A stretch of DNA of 64,000 bases, taken from Pyrrhoderma lamaoense (Eukaryota > Basidiomycota > Agaricomycetes > Hymenochaetales > Hymenochaetaceae). The notes beneath the pieces are model-generated. The model searched no databases, was not told the origin of the DNA, and saw only the letters and a program-made list of their open reading frames with translations. Location of the stretch: the NCBI GenBank assembly GCA_002794735.1, contig NBAZ01000015.1:310001-374000 (forward strand), read 5' to 3'. The stretch's first letter is position 1, and every line of letters starts with the position of its first letter. The translations under genes were made by a program, and so were the position numbers. This document shows, piece by piece, positions 1 through 11,153 of the stretch.

Positions 1-303
1 CTTAATTTAATTTACCACGTCTGAGGTCGCTTTTCATTGTAACGGTCTGTGACCTATGGTTTATTTATGGCACGAGTTAGAATATTCTCTCGTAGGCATT
101 CTGGTGTTAATTATTTGTGGTACTCCATACGTCGAATAGAGGATATATTTAAACCTTAACATAAATCCCGAAGCAACGCGGTGTTTATGCGACCTTCATA
201 TATCTTTGCTCCGTGGGGAACATCCTCCATTTTATAAGATAGGACGAATCCCTTCGCATAATAACACCCTCTTTCTGTGTTCATATATCTAACGCTAGCA
301 CTT

Positions 304-2408
304 ATGGCTGTCAAACCCACTGCTACCAATTCAGAACCATCGACCAACCTTCCAGATCTCTACGAAGCGTCCATTTCTGAACTTCAATCCGGATTACAAG
401 CTGGCGCTTTTACTAGTGTGGATCTAATCAAGGTTTATATGTCAAGCATCAAAGTAAACGCACCATTAACTGATATGCATAGGCTTACTTTGCTCGAATA
501 GAAGAAGTCAATCACCAAGGACCAGCTCTGCATGCAGTCATCGAAACTAATCCTAGTGCTTTGGCTCAGGCCGCTGAACTAGATGCCGAGCGCAAAGTAA
601 CAGGAGCTCGAAGCGCCCTACATGGTATTCCAATTATCCTCAAAGATAACATCGCCACAGAGGCCAGTGAAGGCAAGTCCTTCCAGAAAGTATGAACGAT
701 ACTACTTGATGATTTATAATCATAACTAAATGTATAAACCTGGTGAATATAGGCATGAACACTACCTGTGGCTCGTTTGCTTTGCTTGGGTCCATTGTTC
801 CTCGTGATGCAACCGTTTCTGCTAAGCTACGCTCCGCAGGTGCTATTCTTCTTGGCAAAGCGTCCTTGAGCGAATGGGCGAACTTCCGCGGGCGTGTCCC
901 TTCAGGATTTTCTGGCCGAGGAGGTCAATGTACTTCACCCTACCTCCCTAATGCTGATCCCTCGGGATCAAGTTCTGGAAGTGCAGTGTGTACCGCTATC
1001 GGTCTTGCTGCTGCTGCTTTGGGAACGGAAACAAATGGCTCGATCGTGTGTCCTTGTAGTAGGAATAATATAGTAGGAATAAAACCTACCGTTGGATTAA
1101 CATCACGAGCTGGAGGTACGTATGCTACGTAATCATTCATACTTCCTATTCCCAGTCATTTCAAGTGTTGCACATGATAAAGGGTGGACGAAGTAATGTC
1201 TAGATTGGTCAGACAAGCTAAATGGCATCTTTTACTTTCTAGTTATACCAATATCTTACCACCAAGATACTATAGGCCCAATGGCCCGATCTGTCGCAGA
1301 CGCCGCAACTATTCTCACTGTGATATCAGGAAAAGACCCACTTGATAACTTCACTCTTTCTCAACCTGACACTGTTCCGGACTTTTCGAAAGCGCTAAAC
1401 CCGAATGCATTACAAGGTGCTCGACTTGGTATTCCCCGATTGTTTCAAGGATCCGATCCAAACGTCCTAGCAGCGTTCAATGCTTCCGTAGAAATAATTA
1501 GAGGACTCGGAGCAACCATAGGTTTGTACTCTTTCGTATTCATATAGTGAATTGGGAAAGTAATCATACGAATGACATTTTTTGTGTTTCTTTCCTCTGA
1601 TAATCTAGTTGACCCGGCAGACTTCCCGAATGCAACAGAAATGAAACAAAGTGGGGCAGAGAAGATCGTGGTTACAACTGACTTCAAAGTTGATGTAAAC
1701 AAGTACATTTCTGAGTTAATCGAAGTCCCGACGGGAGTGAAAAATCTTGCGGATCTGATCCAATTCAACATAGACCATGCCGATAAGGAGCTAATATCTC
1801 CTTTCTATACTGACCAGTCTCAGTAAGTAGTCCGAAAGGATATGTCTAAAATGTATGTCTGATCATATCTTTCCTTTCTTACTTTACGAATATATAGATT
1901 CGTCGCGTCGGAGAACTCAACAGTCGACGATACTTACTTTGAAGCCATATCAGAAAAACTAAGATTAGGTCGAACCCAAGGGATTGATGCAACACTCCAA
2001 AAGTTCGAGCTTGATGCCATCCTTCTTCCAACCGGTGGCTACACATTTGAACCAGCCGCCATGGCCGGATATCCTTTAGTAACTGGTAATTTCTTACTTT
2101 AGTATCATCAACTCTCAGACAAAAACTAACGTGAAACGTATTATCTATACATATCTATCTCCTCACTAACCAATCAAAGTACCCCTCGGATTCCAACCCG
2201 ATTCCGTTCCTGCATTGGACGCAAATCCTATAATTGGACGTGGTCCGGACTCCCCTTCGGAATAAGTTTCATGGGTACAGCGTTCAGCGAATTCAAATTG
2301 ATTGGGTTTGCGTACGCCTACGAACAAGCAACACACAACCGGCTGAAAAGATTGGCGTTTCCGGCTGCAATTCCTAAGACACAATTGTCAGATGTTATTG
2401 GGGTATAA
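304..2408 (+). CDS. Amidase (amidase-signature family), one frameshift near the 3' end
   Basis: Hydrolyses amide bonds through a Ser-cisSer-Lys triad. Seven exons join: 304-432, 483-672, 753-1115, 1243-1521, 1609-1822, 1898-2085 and 2180-2408, about 530 residues. The catalytic Lys lies in IILKDNIAT, the cis-Ser in the SGSSSGSAV stretch, and the nucleophile in TETNGSIVCP. The first ATG is at 304 (MAVKPTAT); there is no earlier in-frame ATG. Intron 2 (673-752) only works with a GC donor. In the last exon the frame is lost at 2251-2258: the family reading DSPFGISFMGTAFSE needs one more base in the CCCCTT run, after which the frame stays open to the stop at 2406-2408. All exon lengths plus that one base are divisible by three, so I read this as an intact gene with a consensus error, or a very recent null allele. 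The substrate cannot be told. It converges on PMS1. Confidence 0.9.
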
Positions 2409-2641
2409 GTGTTTCATCTCACCAGGCAACCTCGCCCCATGATAGATCGCTATGACGAAGAGAAAGGGACTTTATAGGTTATTATCAGCCAGTGTATTAG
2501 ATACTATATATATTATATAATGTACAAATATAAAAGTCTGCTCATGTCACAACCTATTTACAAGCAAATTATAAACTGAAAATAATGGTACAAAAGAAAA
2601 TGCAAAATACAACATTATCAGCGTATGAAATAAATCTAGAT

Positions 2642-5600
2642 CTAAACCCAAAATCGTAATAGTGAGATGAACTCAATCAAGATTCTTCCAGCTAATGCTC
2701 CGAAAACCGGGCCAATGGAAGAAGCCTCATTGCCTATATCACTCAAACTAACCAAATGACGCATCGTCGGTCTCCCATGCGGACAATTCCATGGTAGGTC
2801 CATAGTACCCATATGTCTTACGACCTTTGGGTAGTAAAAGCATTAGTTTTTATCAAAGCCCCTCTGATTTACCAGAGGCAGTGAAGTTCTCAATAAATAA
2901 CTCACTGAAGTCATCTGTGTTTTGTTCAATGCCATTCCGATCATAACACTCTTCCTACATGCCCTCATCGCAAACATACTCCTAGCCTTTGAACAACGAA
3001 TCATCCTCTTCTGAGCCATAGACGGGTTATCTCGTAGTAAATGCAAGAGTTCTTCAAGATCTGTGGTAATATCAGTACTTGATATGTGGATATTTACAGT
3101 CAAAAAAACCTTTTATGGTGAAGTCCGTATTTCCACTGACAGGCTGTGAGACTAGTTTTACCCGTCTACGAACTGGGTTCTGTTCTTCATTATCATCAGC
3201 AGTGTCATCGTCGATGGAGATCTCGAAGCCATTATCGCGTAATATATCAACATTCTCGATCGCGATTAACTCGTCTGCAGCTGTCAAGTCAAGAGGTAGT
3301 GGCCTGGAAGAAATGTGAGTCTTCCCCAGCGAACCAGCAATACAACTTCCAGTTGATACTCACCTGAACAACTTCTGAGAATCTATTTTTGTAGTCCGTT
3401 GTAGAGTTTCAAAATTATATTTCTCGTCCGCAGCATGCTGGTCGATTATGAATAGATCATCCAATTGATCACGGATATGATTTATGTTGTCGGATTGAGA
3501 AGAGAACACTGCAGATTCATCACCCCTGACACGGCGCCTAGCGATGATAAATCCAAGATTAAACTGTCCAAGGATGTCCATTCTTGAGAAATCTTCTTTG
3601 CTAATCACACGAGAAAGCTCACGTTCCGCACTTTCTTCATCAGTAGTATTCGAAAGTCCTGCGGATGCCCCAACGACAATTTTTGAACTACTAGATTCTG
3701 ATCCAGATGGCATAGTAGACATTGACAAATTCGCTAAGCTTGACCAGACAGACCCGACTCGTACATTGTCAAAACTCAATGTTAAATCACTGGTATCGTC
3801 AGTAGTGCGAAAAACTTCAATCCCAGTTGACTTCTCCACTGCAGTGTCGTTCTCTGACGCATTCCCAATCAATGTAGAAGGCTCTATATCAGAGAGGGGC
3901 CGGTTCTGAATGATTCTCTCAGGAATCACAGGGGAAGAATTAACAGATCCATCCTCATTATTGTCCGACTGAACCTCCATTTCTGATTCAGGTAAGAACA
4001 ATGGCGGAACTTGACAAATTTCGTCACTGATGGTGTTACCAGTAGCCCTATGTTTGTCTACATCGACAAGATTGCTATCAACTTCCATGTCGTCAGGATA
4101 CCCCGAGTGTTCGCACTTTCTAGTATCTGTAACCTCTTTATCGACTTCAGTCCCAGCCATTATAACATCTGGATCGCCCTCATTGTCTAATTCGTCAACA
4201 TCGCTGCCTTGATCGTCAGATTCAATTTCGCTCCTTTCATCGTTATTGTATACTACCACTGTATCAGCCATACCCCCACCGGGTCTATAAGCAATAAGTC
4301 GAGAGCGGAGAGCAGTACGTGGTTTTGCTTCTATTCTACGCCTCTTTTCTGGTTGGTTATCATTACCCAATCGCATTTCCCAACTCGAATCTTTCGTGGC
4401 AAGTTTCAACTGTACAGAATGACTATCGGTATTACGGCAGGGCTCGTGAGCTCGTTTGATCCCAGATGGTACATAAAGTATAGTGGACTCTTTGGATATT
4501 TCAGATACCTTGGGAAAATTTCCAGATTCGATGGCATGAGGTGCATCTACTAACAAGCTAGATGTTTGACTAGACATCGAATTTTCCTTAGGTTTTGTTT
4601 CTGCAGTTAAGGGTTCTAGTATGGCCACTTCGGAGGATGAGGTAGTGTCTAGTACCTGGGGTGTATCTTTTGCTTCAACAGTATTATTAGAAGAACTCTC
4701 TTCATTAAAATCTGCATCTTGAGGCTCTGAATTATCTATGTTTGTTTCCTTGCTTTCATTCAAATGGGTTCTATCTATTCTTCGTTGGGACTGTATAGGT
4801 CGTGCCTGTGTAGATTGAACAGCAAACGTAGAACGGGAGGGTGAAAAGGCTTTCTCTAGCTCTTCCTTCAACGCGTTTACGAGAGCATCTTCGCTATGCA
4901 GCAGGATTGTACGTTTATCCGGAGAAACGTTAACGTCGCAGGAATCAGTTGGAAGAATAAAATCAGCAATGATAAGGGGGCTTTGATTGACAACGAATGA
5001 ACGGTATACTTCATTGAACGTCTTTTGGATCTTAGTTGGATTACACGGGCGTCCATTGATGTAAAAGTATTGCCTGTCCGTACTAGTACGTCCGCTTCCG
5101 ATAGTAAACTTAGAAATATAACCTCGAACTTTGACAATGGTGTGTCTATACAAAAGAATTGTATATGAGTGATTGAAATTTCGCTTATAAGAAACATACT
5201 GACGGTTCTGAATCGGTTTTTCCTTGCCGTCTTAATACCGTCTTTTCTGCGGCAACGCTTAAGTCCAAACATAACTCAACTAGAGAATCCAACTGCTTAG
5301 GACCCCAGAGAGAAGAGATAGAGGACCTAAGAGATGGCTTCCCATCAGTTCGGAGTTGATCTGTTTTACGACTAATTTTAGCTTATAATCAGCTTATGGA
5401 AAAGACTGATGATAGAGTAACTTACCCTTTCTCTGGGATGTGGACTACACTCAAACGAACTCCTTTATTTTCTTTAGTGCAAGGGACAAGGGCATACGCA
5501 TATAAGAGATTCAATGCTTTTCCGAATTCTCGCTTAGAATTCCTTTCAAATTCCTTCCTCCTAACAGGCAGTGGATCAAATAAGCCCTCAACGGCAACAG

Positions 5601-6231
5601 TTGTTCCTCTCTTGATGCGAAAGAGTAAGAAATTCGATTAGAACAGATGACAGGATAAATGTTGATTACCATTCTAGCAGCTTTTCCCGAGCTACTTTTC
5701 AATTTCCCTATCCTGTCGAACTCTAAGACGGTTCCTACTGGTGCCTCCTTCACCGTGGCAGTAGTAATCGTTACTCGTTTTGAGAGAGCACATAGAGAAG
5801 AAAGTGCTTCCCCACGAAAGCCAAATGTCTGAACGGAAGCCAGGTCCTCAAATGAGGAGAGTTTCGAAGTACAGTGTTTCAGAGCTGCAGTGATAAGTTT
5901 GGAGTAGAGTAAGAAAATGTGTGTATTACACTTACCGACACTCTCGTAGTCTTCGGAGGAAATACCACTTCCATTATCTGATATTTCGAAAGACTTCAGA
6001 CCATATTCTTTGAATTTGACCTCTTTGGAATAGAATAAAGAAACGGAATAATTTGATGTTAGCAACATCCAATAAATATTGAACAAGCCCTGGAAAGGCG
6101 AAAGTACCTATTGAGGTAGCTCCTGCATCCAAGCTATTCTCAACAAGCTCTTTGACAGCAGTCTGTAAGTCAACTAGTACTTGCCCTGAAGTGATACGAT
6201 GTACTGAAGACTTTTCTAGTGACTTGATCAT
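2642..6231 (-). CDS. PMS1: DNA mismatch-repair protein PMS1 (MutL-alpha subunit, human PMS2 type)
   Basis: The MutL homologue that pairs with MLH1 and nicks the mismatched strand in the nucleus. Nine exons give about 1,030 residues. The N-terminal GHKL ATPase shows [28 protein letters not shown] and [12 protein letters not shown]. The middle is a long acidic, Ser/Thr-rich linker of low complexity. The C-terminal domain carries the endonuclease motif [12 protein letters not shown] and the metal-site segment [13 protein letters not shown], and ends FISLLRFWV. The start at 6231 ([13 protein letters not shown]) matches the family. One intron uses GTAAGT at 5425 with an ATTAG acceptor at 5372, restoring [11 protein letters not shown]. 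All junctions keep frame, and this is one of the large genes here without an indel. Neighbours have no evident functional link. Confidence 0.95.
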
Positions 6232-7079
6232 GAAAACAACTTGTCATGTCTCGGCTCAAACTCCTTAGAAATTGACTAACGCGACACGCCAAGTCTAGGG
6301 CCGGCCAGGTCGCGCTGAGTGTGCTAATTTCAAGTATTAATAATAGAATAATTAATTCTACTATAATAATTAAATTATAATAATAACTTCATTACTAACA
6401 GTAACACAGCCCGATGATCGCACTTCTTACCACCTATAGCAATCCAGTACAATCTCAGAATCTGTAAGTAAGGGTTGCATGCGACTTATTTTTATTGAGT
6501 ATATATATATGTGTGTGTACCATCCTAAAAGTCTAAAACCTAGATATAGATAGACTTTATTCCGGTTCATCACAAAAAGTTGGCACTTCGACTTCCCTCC
6601 TTAGTTAGAACTCAGCTCTCTTGGGTACTTTGATACTTTGCACTCGGTAATCCTAAAACCATGTGGCACTCAAAAACCCTTGGAGTTGAAAGTTCGTTTT
6701 GTACTCTACAACATGTTTTTGATAAATCATGTAGATACAACATGAAAATATGTAGATACAACACCGTAGAACATGCCCGTTCTCTTGACACACTTCAAGT
6801 TTTCATAGGTCTTTTGACTTAGTAAATGCACAGGTCACAACAGGCAACTCGTTCTCGGAAATTTAACATTGCTCTCATTGCAATTTTGCTTTTGTAAACA
6901 ATGTTGAAACATCAGATAAAGCAAAACTGCTAGTATTTACCCCTAGTTTAGGCAGTACATATAAATACAAGTTGCTCCTTTACCTAAATCGAAAGGCACT
7001 CCAGCTCAGCAAAAATCTTTTGCTCACCCTACTGTCCTATCGTCCGCAAAGAAAATATTCAATAGGTGGGACATAACAA
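6232..7079. other. Intergenic, AT-rich
   Basis: No coding potential was found. It holds an AT-rich tract around 6335-6390 with TAATAATA-type simple sequence and the promoter of the small secreted protein gene at its right end. Confidence 0.6.
6960..6967 (+). promoter_or_regulatory. TATA box (TATAAATA) of the 7080 gene
   Basis: TATAAATA lies 113-120 bases before the ATG at 7080. A strong TATA box is typical of highly regulated secreted-protein genes in fungi. The spacing allows a 5' UTR of roughly 85 bases. Confidence 0.5.
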
Positions 7080-7611
7080 ATGACAATGAAGCTTCTTCTT
7101 CTAGCTGGTTTCATATTTCCTACCCTTGCTTTCGCATCGGCTTCTCCGATGGACCATCATCTAAATGCGAAACGTACCTCGGATGGCACTATGGGTTGTG
7201 GTGCTTACGGACCTCTCCAAAGTGTAAGTACAGTCATTCTTGGCTACTGTACATCTGGATCGAGGTATGTGAGCTCCTTGCTTACTTAGCAGAAACTTGT
7301 AGCTAATTGAAGTCACTCTAGCTACATTTGTGAAGCAACGGATAGTACGGGGTGCGCTGCTGGTGATGCATCGAAGGTCCAACAACTCATCGTTCGTGTA
7401 AGTTGTATCCCTCATCTATATACCCCTTCTTCTTGATGACCTTTTGATGAATCAGGAACCCTCCCAAGATTTGACTTTAGGTGGATCCGCAACAGTAGCT
7501 CAAGGTCAATTCACGTGTCCCGACAATGGGATGGTACTATGCTCGGTCATCTTAAATGATGCTTCTGACGCCTCAAGCTTTGGTATTCGCGTATACTCAG
7601 ACAGTTCATAA
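7080..7611 (+). CDS. Small secreted cysteine-rich protein, copy 1
   Basis: Three exons (7080-7264, 7322-7397, 7456-7611) encode 138 residues; translation may start at the ATG at 7080 or at 7086. The protein opens with a signal peptide (KLLLLAGFIFPTLAFASA). Six cysteines follow in the contexts MGCGAYGPL, GYCTSG, YICEA, TGCAAG, FTCPDNG and LCSVI, suggesting three disulfides. It is paralogous to the next gene: the middle exon is exactly 76 bases in both, and all six cysteines match. There are no membrane segments after the signal. I do not recognise a named family. The size, secretion and cysteines are effector-like, but a role in host or surface interaction is only inference. Confidence 0.85.
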
Positions 7612-8236
7612 ATTTCGTATAAATGAGCTAGATTTTTTATCCTTTCAATACTGGGCTGTTGATCTTGTCTTTCGCATTCTCTATCTTTATAACTATATAA
7701 TGACTCTCTGTAAATCCTCTTAAGAGATCTCAATATTATCCATTGCTGCCAAGTAGTGCAGCTTCTGACAAATTTTTAATTTGTGAAAGAATATGGTGGA
7801 ACTATTGTTGCTGAGACATTGATAGCCGTTCAATTGAATTTAAAACAAGGGCTACTTGAGTGCCTCAGAATTGTGTGCGTCGTGGCTGCACCTGAATGAT
7901 ATAAATGTTATTACTCCAGGACTCACTTTGATATTGAGATGAGGCGTTCTTGGTCATATATATGTTCGTCCCTTCTCAGAGGTCAATTTATTCAGCTTTG
8001 CAACGCTAAGATAATTTCACAAATGCAAACGCAATAAAATTGCTCTGTAAATGCCTCTTTGCACCTCCTAATTCACCAAGTACCAGTCCTACAATGGCGT
8101 AATTGGAGGTTTGCGCGCATACTTGTGTGGAAGTATTAATACTAGTATGCCATAGATAGTACCACAGTCGCTTTGAAGCATCTCCCCCCCTCCCATCACC
8201 TTTCCATTGTTGCAGAAGTAGTAACTTTGAACCAAA
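7612..8236 (+). other. Intergenic spacer between the paralogous pair
   Basis: No gene is visible. It contains the 3' region of the first copy and the promoter of the second, with a C-rich stretch (eight C) near 8188. Confidence 0.5.
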
Positions 8237-9224
8237 ATGCGACCTTATTCATTATACTCTTACATATTTGCTTCAGCTTTAATTACATCTACTATCGCTT
8301 CCCCGTCAAGCAAGCGTGAGGCGGAGGAAGTTGACAATGTCTTGGGTTGTGGCTCCAAAGGTCCCTTATCCGGAGCGTGGGCAATGGGACTCTTCCCCTG
8401 TGAAACAGATTCCTTGTATGTCCGCAGTTATCTCACATAGCAAAACTTCATGCTCATACATGTTTATCAAATACTATAGGTATGTCTGTCAGGCCACTGA
8501 TTTAACAGGTTGTTCTCTAGGAGATAATACCAACATCGACTCGTTGACAATCACCGTAAGTATCAAGCTCTTGCAGTCAGCTGGCACTACCCGGAACTCA
8601 TAGATATTTGCTTAGGATATGGAAAGTTTTTCAACCCTCGGAACCAGCTCTAGCAATGCAGAGGCTACTTTCCAGTGCCCTACTAGTGGCCTTGTTCAAT
8701 GTGCAGTCAGATTTACTAATGATGGTGCCGTTGCATCCGATTATGGTATGAGAGTCTTGAATATGTCGACTTCTAGTGGGACGACAAGTAGCAGCACCGA
8801 TGACAGCCTGGAAAGCGCTACTACGTTATCCCCAGACGCAACGGATACCAGTTCACCCGCTGATTCTACAGATGATGTCTCCTTCGATGATCCAACAGAT
8901 ACCACTACGCTCCCTGATTCAACAGATACAGCATTCTCATCTGACTCCACAGATACTAGCTCACCATTTAGTTCTACAGATACTGATACCAGTTTCGGAT
9001 CCTCCAGCACGGACCCGACTGATGATTCATTCGGTACCAACACCTTTTCCACGGATGGGACAAGTGTAGCAACCGGAATGCCTGATACATCTTCCTCGTC
9101 TGCGTCAAGTACTACGTTTGGCTCGTAAGTGCATTGAAAAAAACTCTTGCCTCAACATGTTTTGACCACCTGCTCTCATAGACTAGCAACAGGTACAATA
9201 GGCGATTCCGGCGATAACTTCTAG
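8237..9224 (+). CDS. Small secreted cysteine-rich protein, copy 2, with Ser/Thr/Asp tail
   Basis: Four exons (8237-8415, 8480-8555, 8616-9124, 9182-9224) encode 268 residues. A signal peptide (ASALITSTIASP) is followed by SKREAEE, where KR could be a Kex2-type site. The same six-cysteine module as its neighbour follows: LGCGSKGPL, FPCET, YVCQA, TGCSLG, FQCPTSG, VQCAV. Beyond the last cysteine it carries about 130 residues of low complexity built from STDT/DSTDT/DPTD units, absent from copy 1, ending TIGDSGDNF. The tail is likely extended and heavily O-glycosylated. The C-terminus has no hydrophobic segment, so GPI anchoring is not supported. Function unknown. Confidence 0.85.
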
Positions 9225-9373
9225 ATAATCTTAGGACCAACCAACCCATCCTTCCATCGCCCATTTCGATTTTTTTTCACTTTACTTAAGCTATCAGGGA
9301 ATGCATCGTATATTATTATGTTATTTAAGTTCCTCTTTGTATATCTAGATTTTTAAAAACGGACCTCTCTTTA

Positions 9374-10633
9374 TCATACACCATACATTTTCCGAGCATT
9401 TTCCCTTGTTTCATGCATGACACGATCCCTGTCATAGGCCTCTCCAGCTTGTTGAGCAACGAACTCAGCTGTCCAAGGAAGCATTCCGGTATGGCACAAC
9501 GGAAGACGACTGCCACTTTTGAGGTCAACCAAGGATTTGTATATATTTCCTGGTATCATATAAGGAGCATCCGTTTCCAAGAGAATTCGTAAGGGTTCAT
9601 CCTTCTTCAATGCGAGATACTTGATAACCTCAGAAGTATTAGTGTTCGTCGAATATGTAATTACTCCTGTAAAACAATGAGTGAGGGGGCATATTTCAGA
9701 GAAAGATAAGACTCACCTGTTATGCCAATGTAAAGATTCGGGAAGTGTTCCAAAAGACGCTTAGCAAAATCTGGAGAGTCGGTAAAACAGTGAACATGTA
9801 TCTGTTATTGTCATTAGAAACATACCATTGGGAGACAGAGATTCGGAAAAAAATGCAAGATATACGTACCTTATGATCTACAGGGATAACTTCCTTCATG
9901 ATACGTTCAGTATCTTCTTCAGCTTCACGAGTATGAATAGTCAATGGCTTTTGAAGGGCAACAGCCAACTCTAGCTGTCTTCGGAAGACACGTTGTTGTA
10001 CGTCGCGTGGGGAGTTATCATAGTGATAGTCTAATCCAATTTCCCCCAGCCTACATTGCGAGGATGTTTCATGGCTTCCAAGCTAAGTTACAGATAAGGG
10101 GAAAGAGAAGGGGTGATGGTATCAGGGGGCTCACATATCATTCTCTACTGTGTCTGTATAGTTTTTAGCCTCATGCCTTATACCAACGAAAGACGAAGAA
10201 ATCAACAAGGAACCGCTATCAAAGACGATGAATGACTTACGGATGAACACCTGTATGTAATTACTAAGCGCAAGAACGGATTTGTGTATATGTAGAACGT
10301 ACCCATTACGAACCAATACTCGATCCCACCCCATTGAGTTTCTCTAGCATTTGAAGACAAAGCCGAGTCTGCTAGCTCTTTCCATCCACTTTGTACCGGT
10401 GCTTCACAGTAAACATCCACAAGACCAGCTACTTTTCGACCGCTATATAGCCCCTGAACGAAATCATAGACAGTCTCATATTTACCAGATAAATATTTAC
10501 TGCGATATGTTGAGAATGTGGAAAGTAGATGCGTATGTGTGTCGACGAAGGGAATAGGAGTAGCTTCTAAAGAAGACAAATTCAAGTATGACTCGTCCGG
10601 CAGACCGGGTCGCTTCTTGTTGTTTTTGCCCAT
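9374..10633 (-). CDS. TatD-family metal-dependent hydrolase, one frameshift and a 10-base microexon
   Basis: TatD/Scn1-type phosphoesterase, a family with DNase activity in some members. Metal ligands are visible in order: DTHTH, GEIGLDYHYDN, TIHTREAEED, HVHCFTD and LLETDAPY. The start is the ATG at 10633 (MGKNNKKRP); the open frame further upstream lacks an ATG. The exon 10633-10303 is joined to a 10-base exon at 10250-10241 encoding the core of VHPHEAKNY, then to 10176. In the next exon the frame breaks at a run of five C (10043-10047): the family segment VGWGEIGLDYH needs a sixth. Beyond it the frame is clean to the stop at 9374. Skipping the break with an acceptor near 10050 would delete a conserved segment, so a missing base is preferred. 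Confidence 0.85.
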
Positions 10634-11153
10634 TTTTCCTGGTACGGATACGTGAGTACTATTTGCGATAGCTCTACGGGGTATTAGAAGGCGACTTGAC
10701 ACGGATGTACCATACGAAACACGGGATAGATGAAGACGGAACAGATTGACCTTCAGAATTAGGGCTCGAGATTTATAAGAGACGTATGGAATAAAATTAA
10801 GAACTTAAAGAACTTTAAGAAGTCGTGGTAAGTGAGCCTGACTAATACTAGTAATAGCGATCTCTATGATGGCAATGTAAATCTTCAGGGTACTTTTCGC
10901 TCGAAAAAGAGCATGCAGCAACCATCTTGCAGATGTATGTTTTCGGTTTATACGAAATTAAAACTGGATTCAAGTAATTATAAGTAACAATAAGACCAAC
11001 AGACTATCTACATATCCACAAGAAAAGTTAATTGCGCTTAGAACTAGAAAGCAGATAAGAATACCAACAATCTTAAGACACTGCAAAACAAACAACCCAA
11101 TAAAGCACAGCAGTAAAGGATGAAAGTGTAAGAAATCGTGATGACTACATCTT
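10634..11153. other. Intergenic between two minus-strand genes
   Basis: Contains the TatD gene's promoter/5' UTR and the 3' region of the SNF2 gene. No ORF or RNA gene is evident. Confidence 0.5.

Noticed and set aside
277..303. Earlier start of the amidase giving a hydrophobic leader
   Set aside because: The codon at 277 is GTG; the first ATG is at 304, so no signal peptide is supported.
10634..10702. Start of the TatD protein at 10702
   Set aside because: That codon is GTG; the ATG at 10633 is the first usable one.
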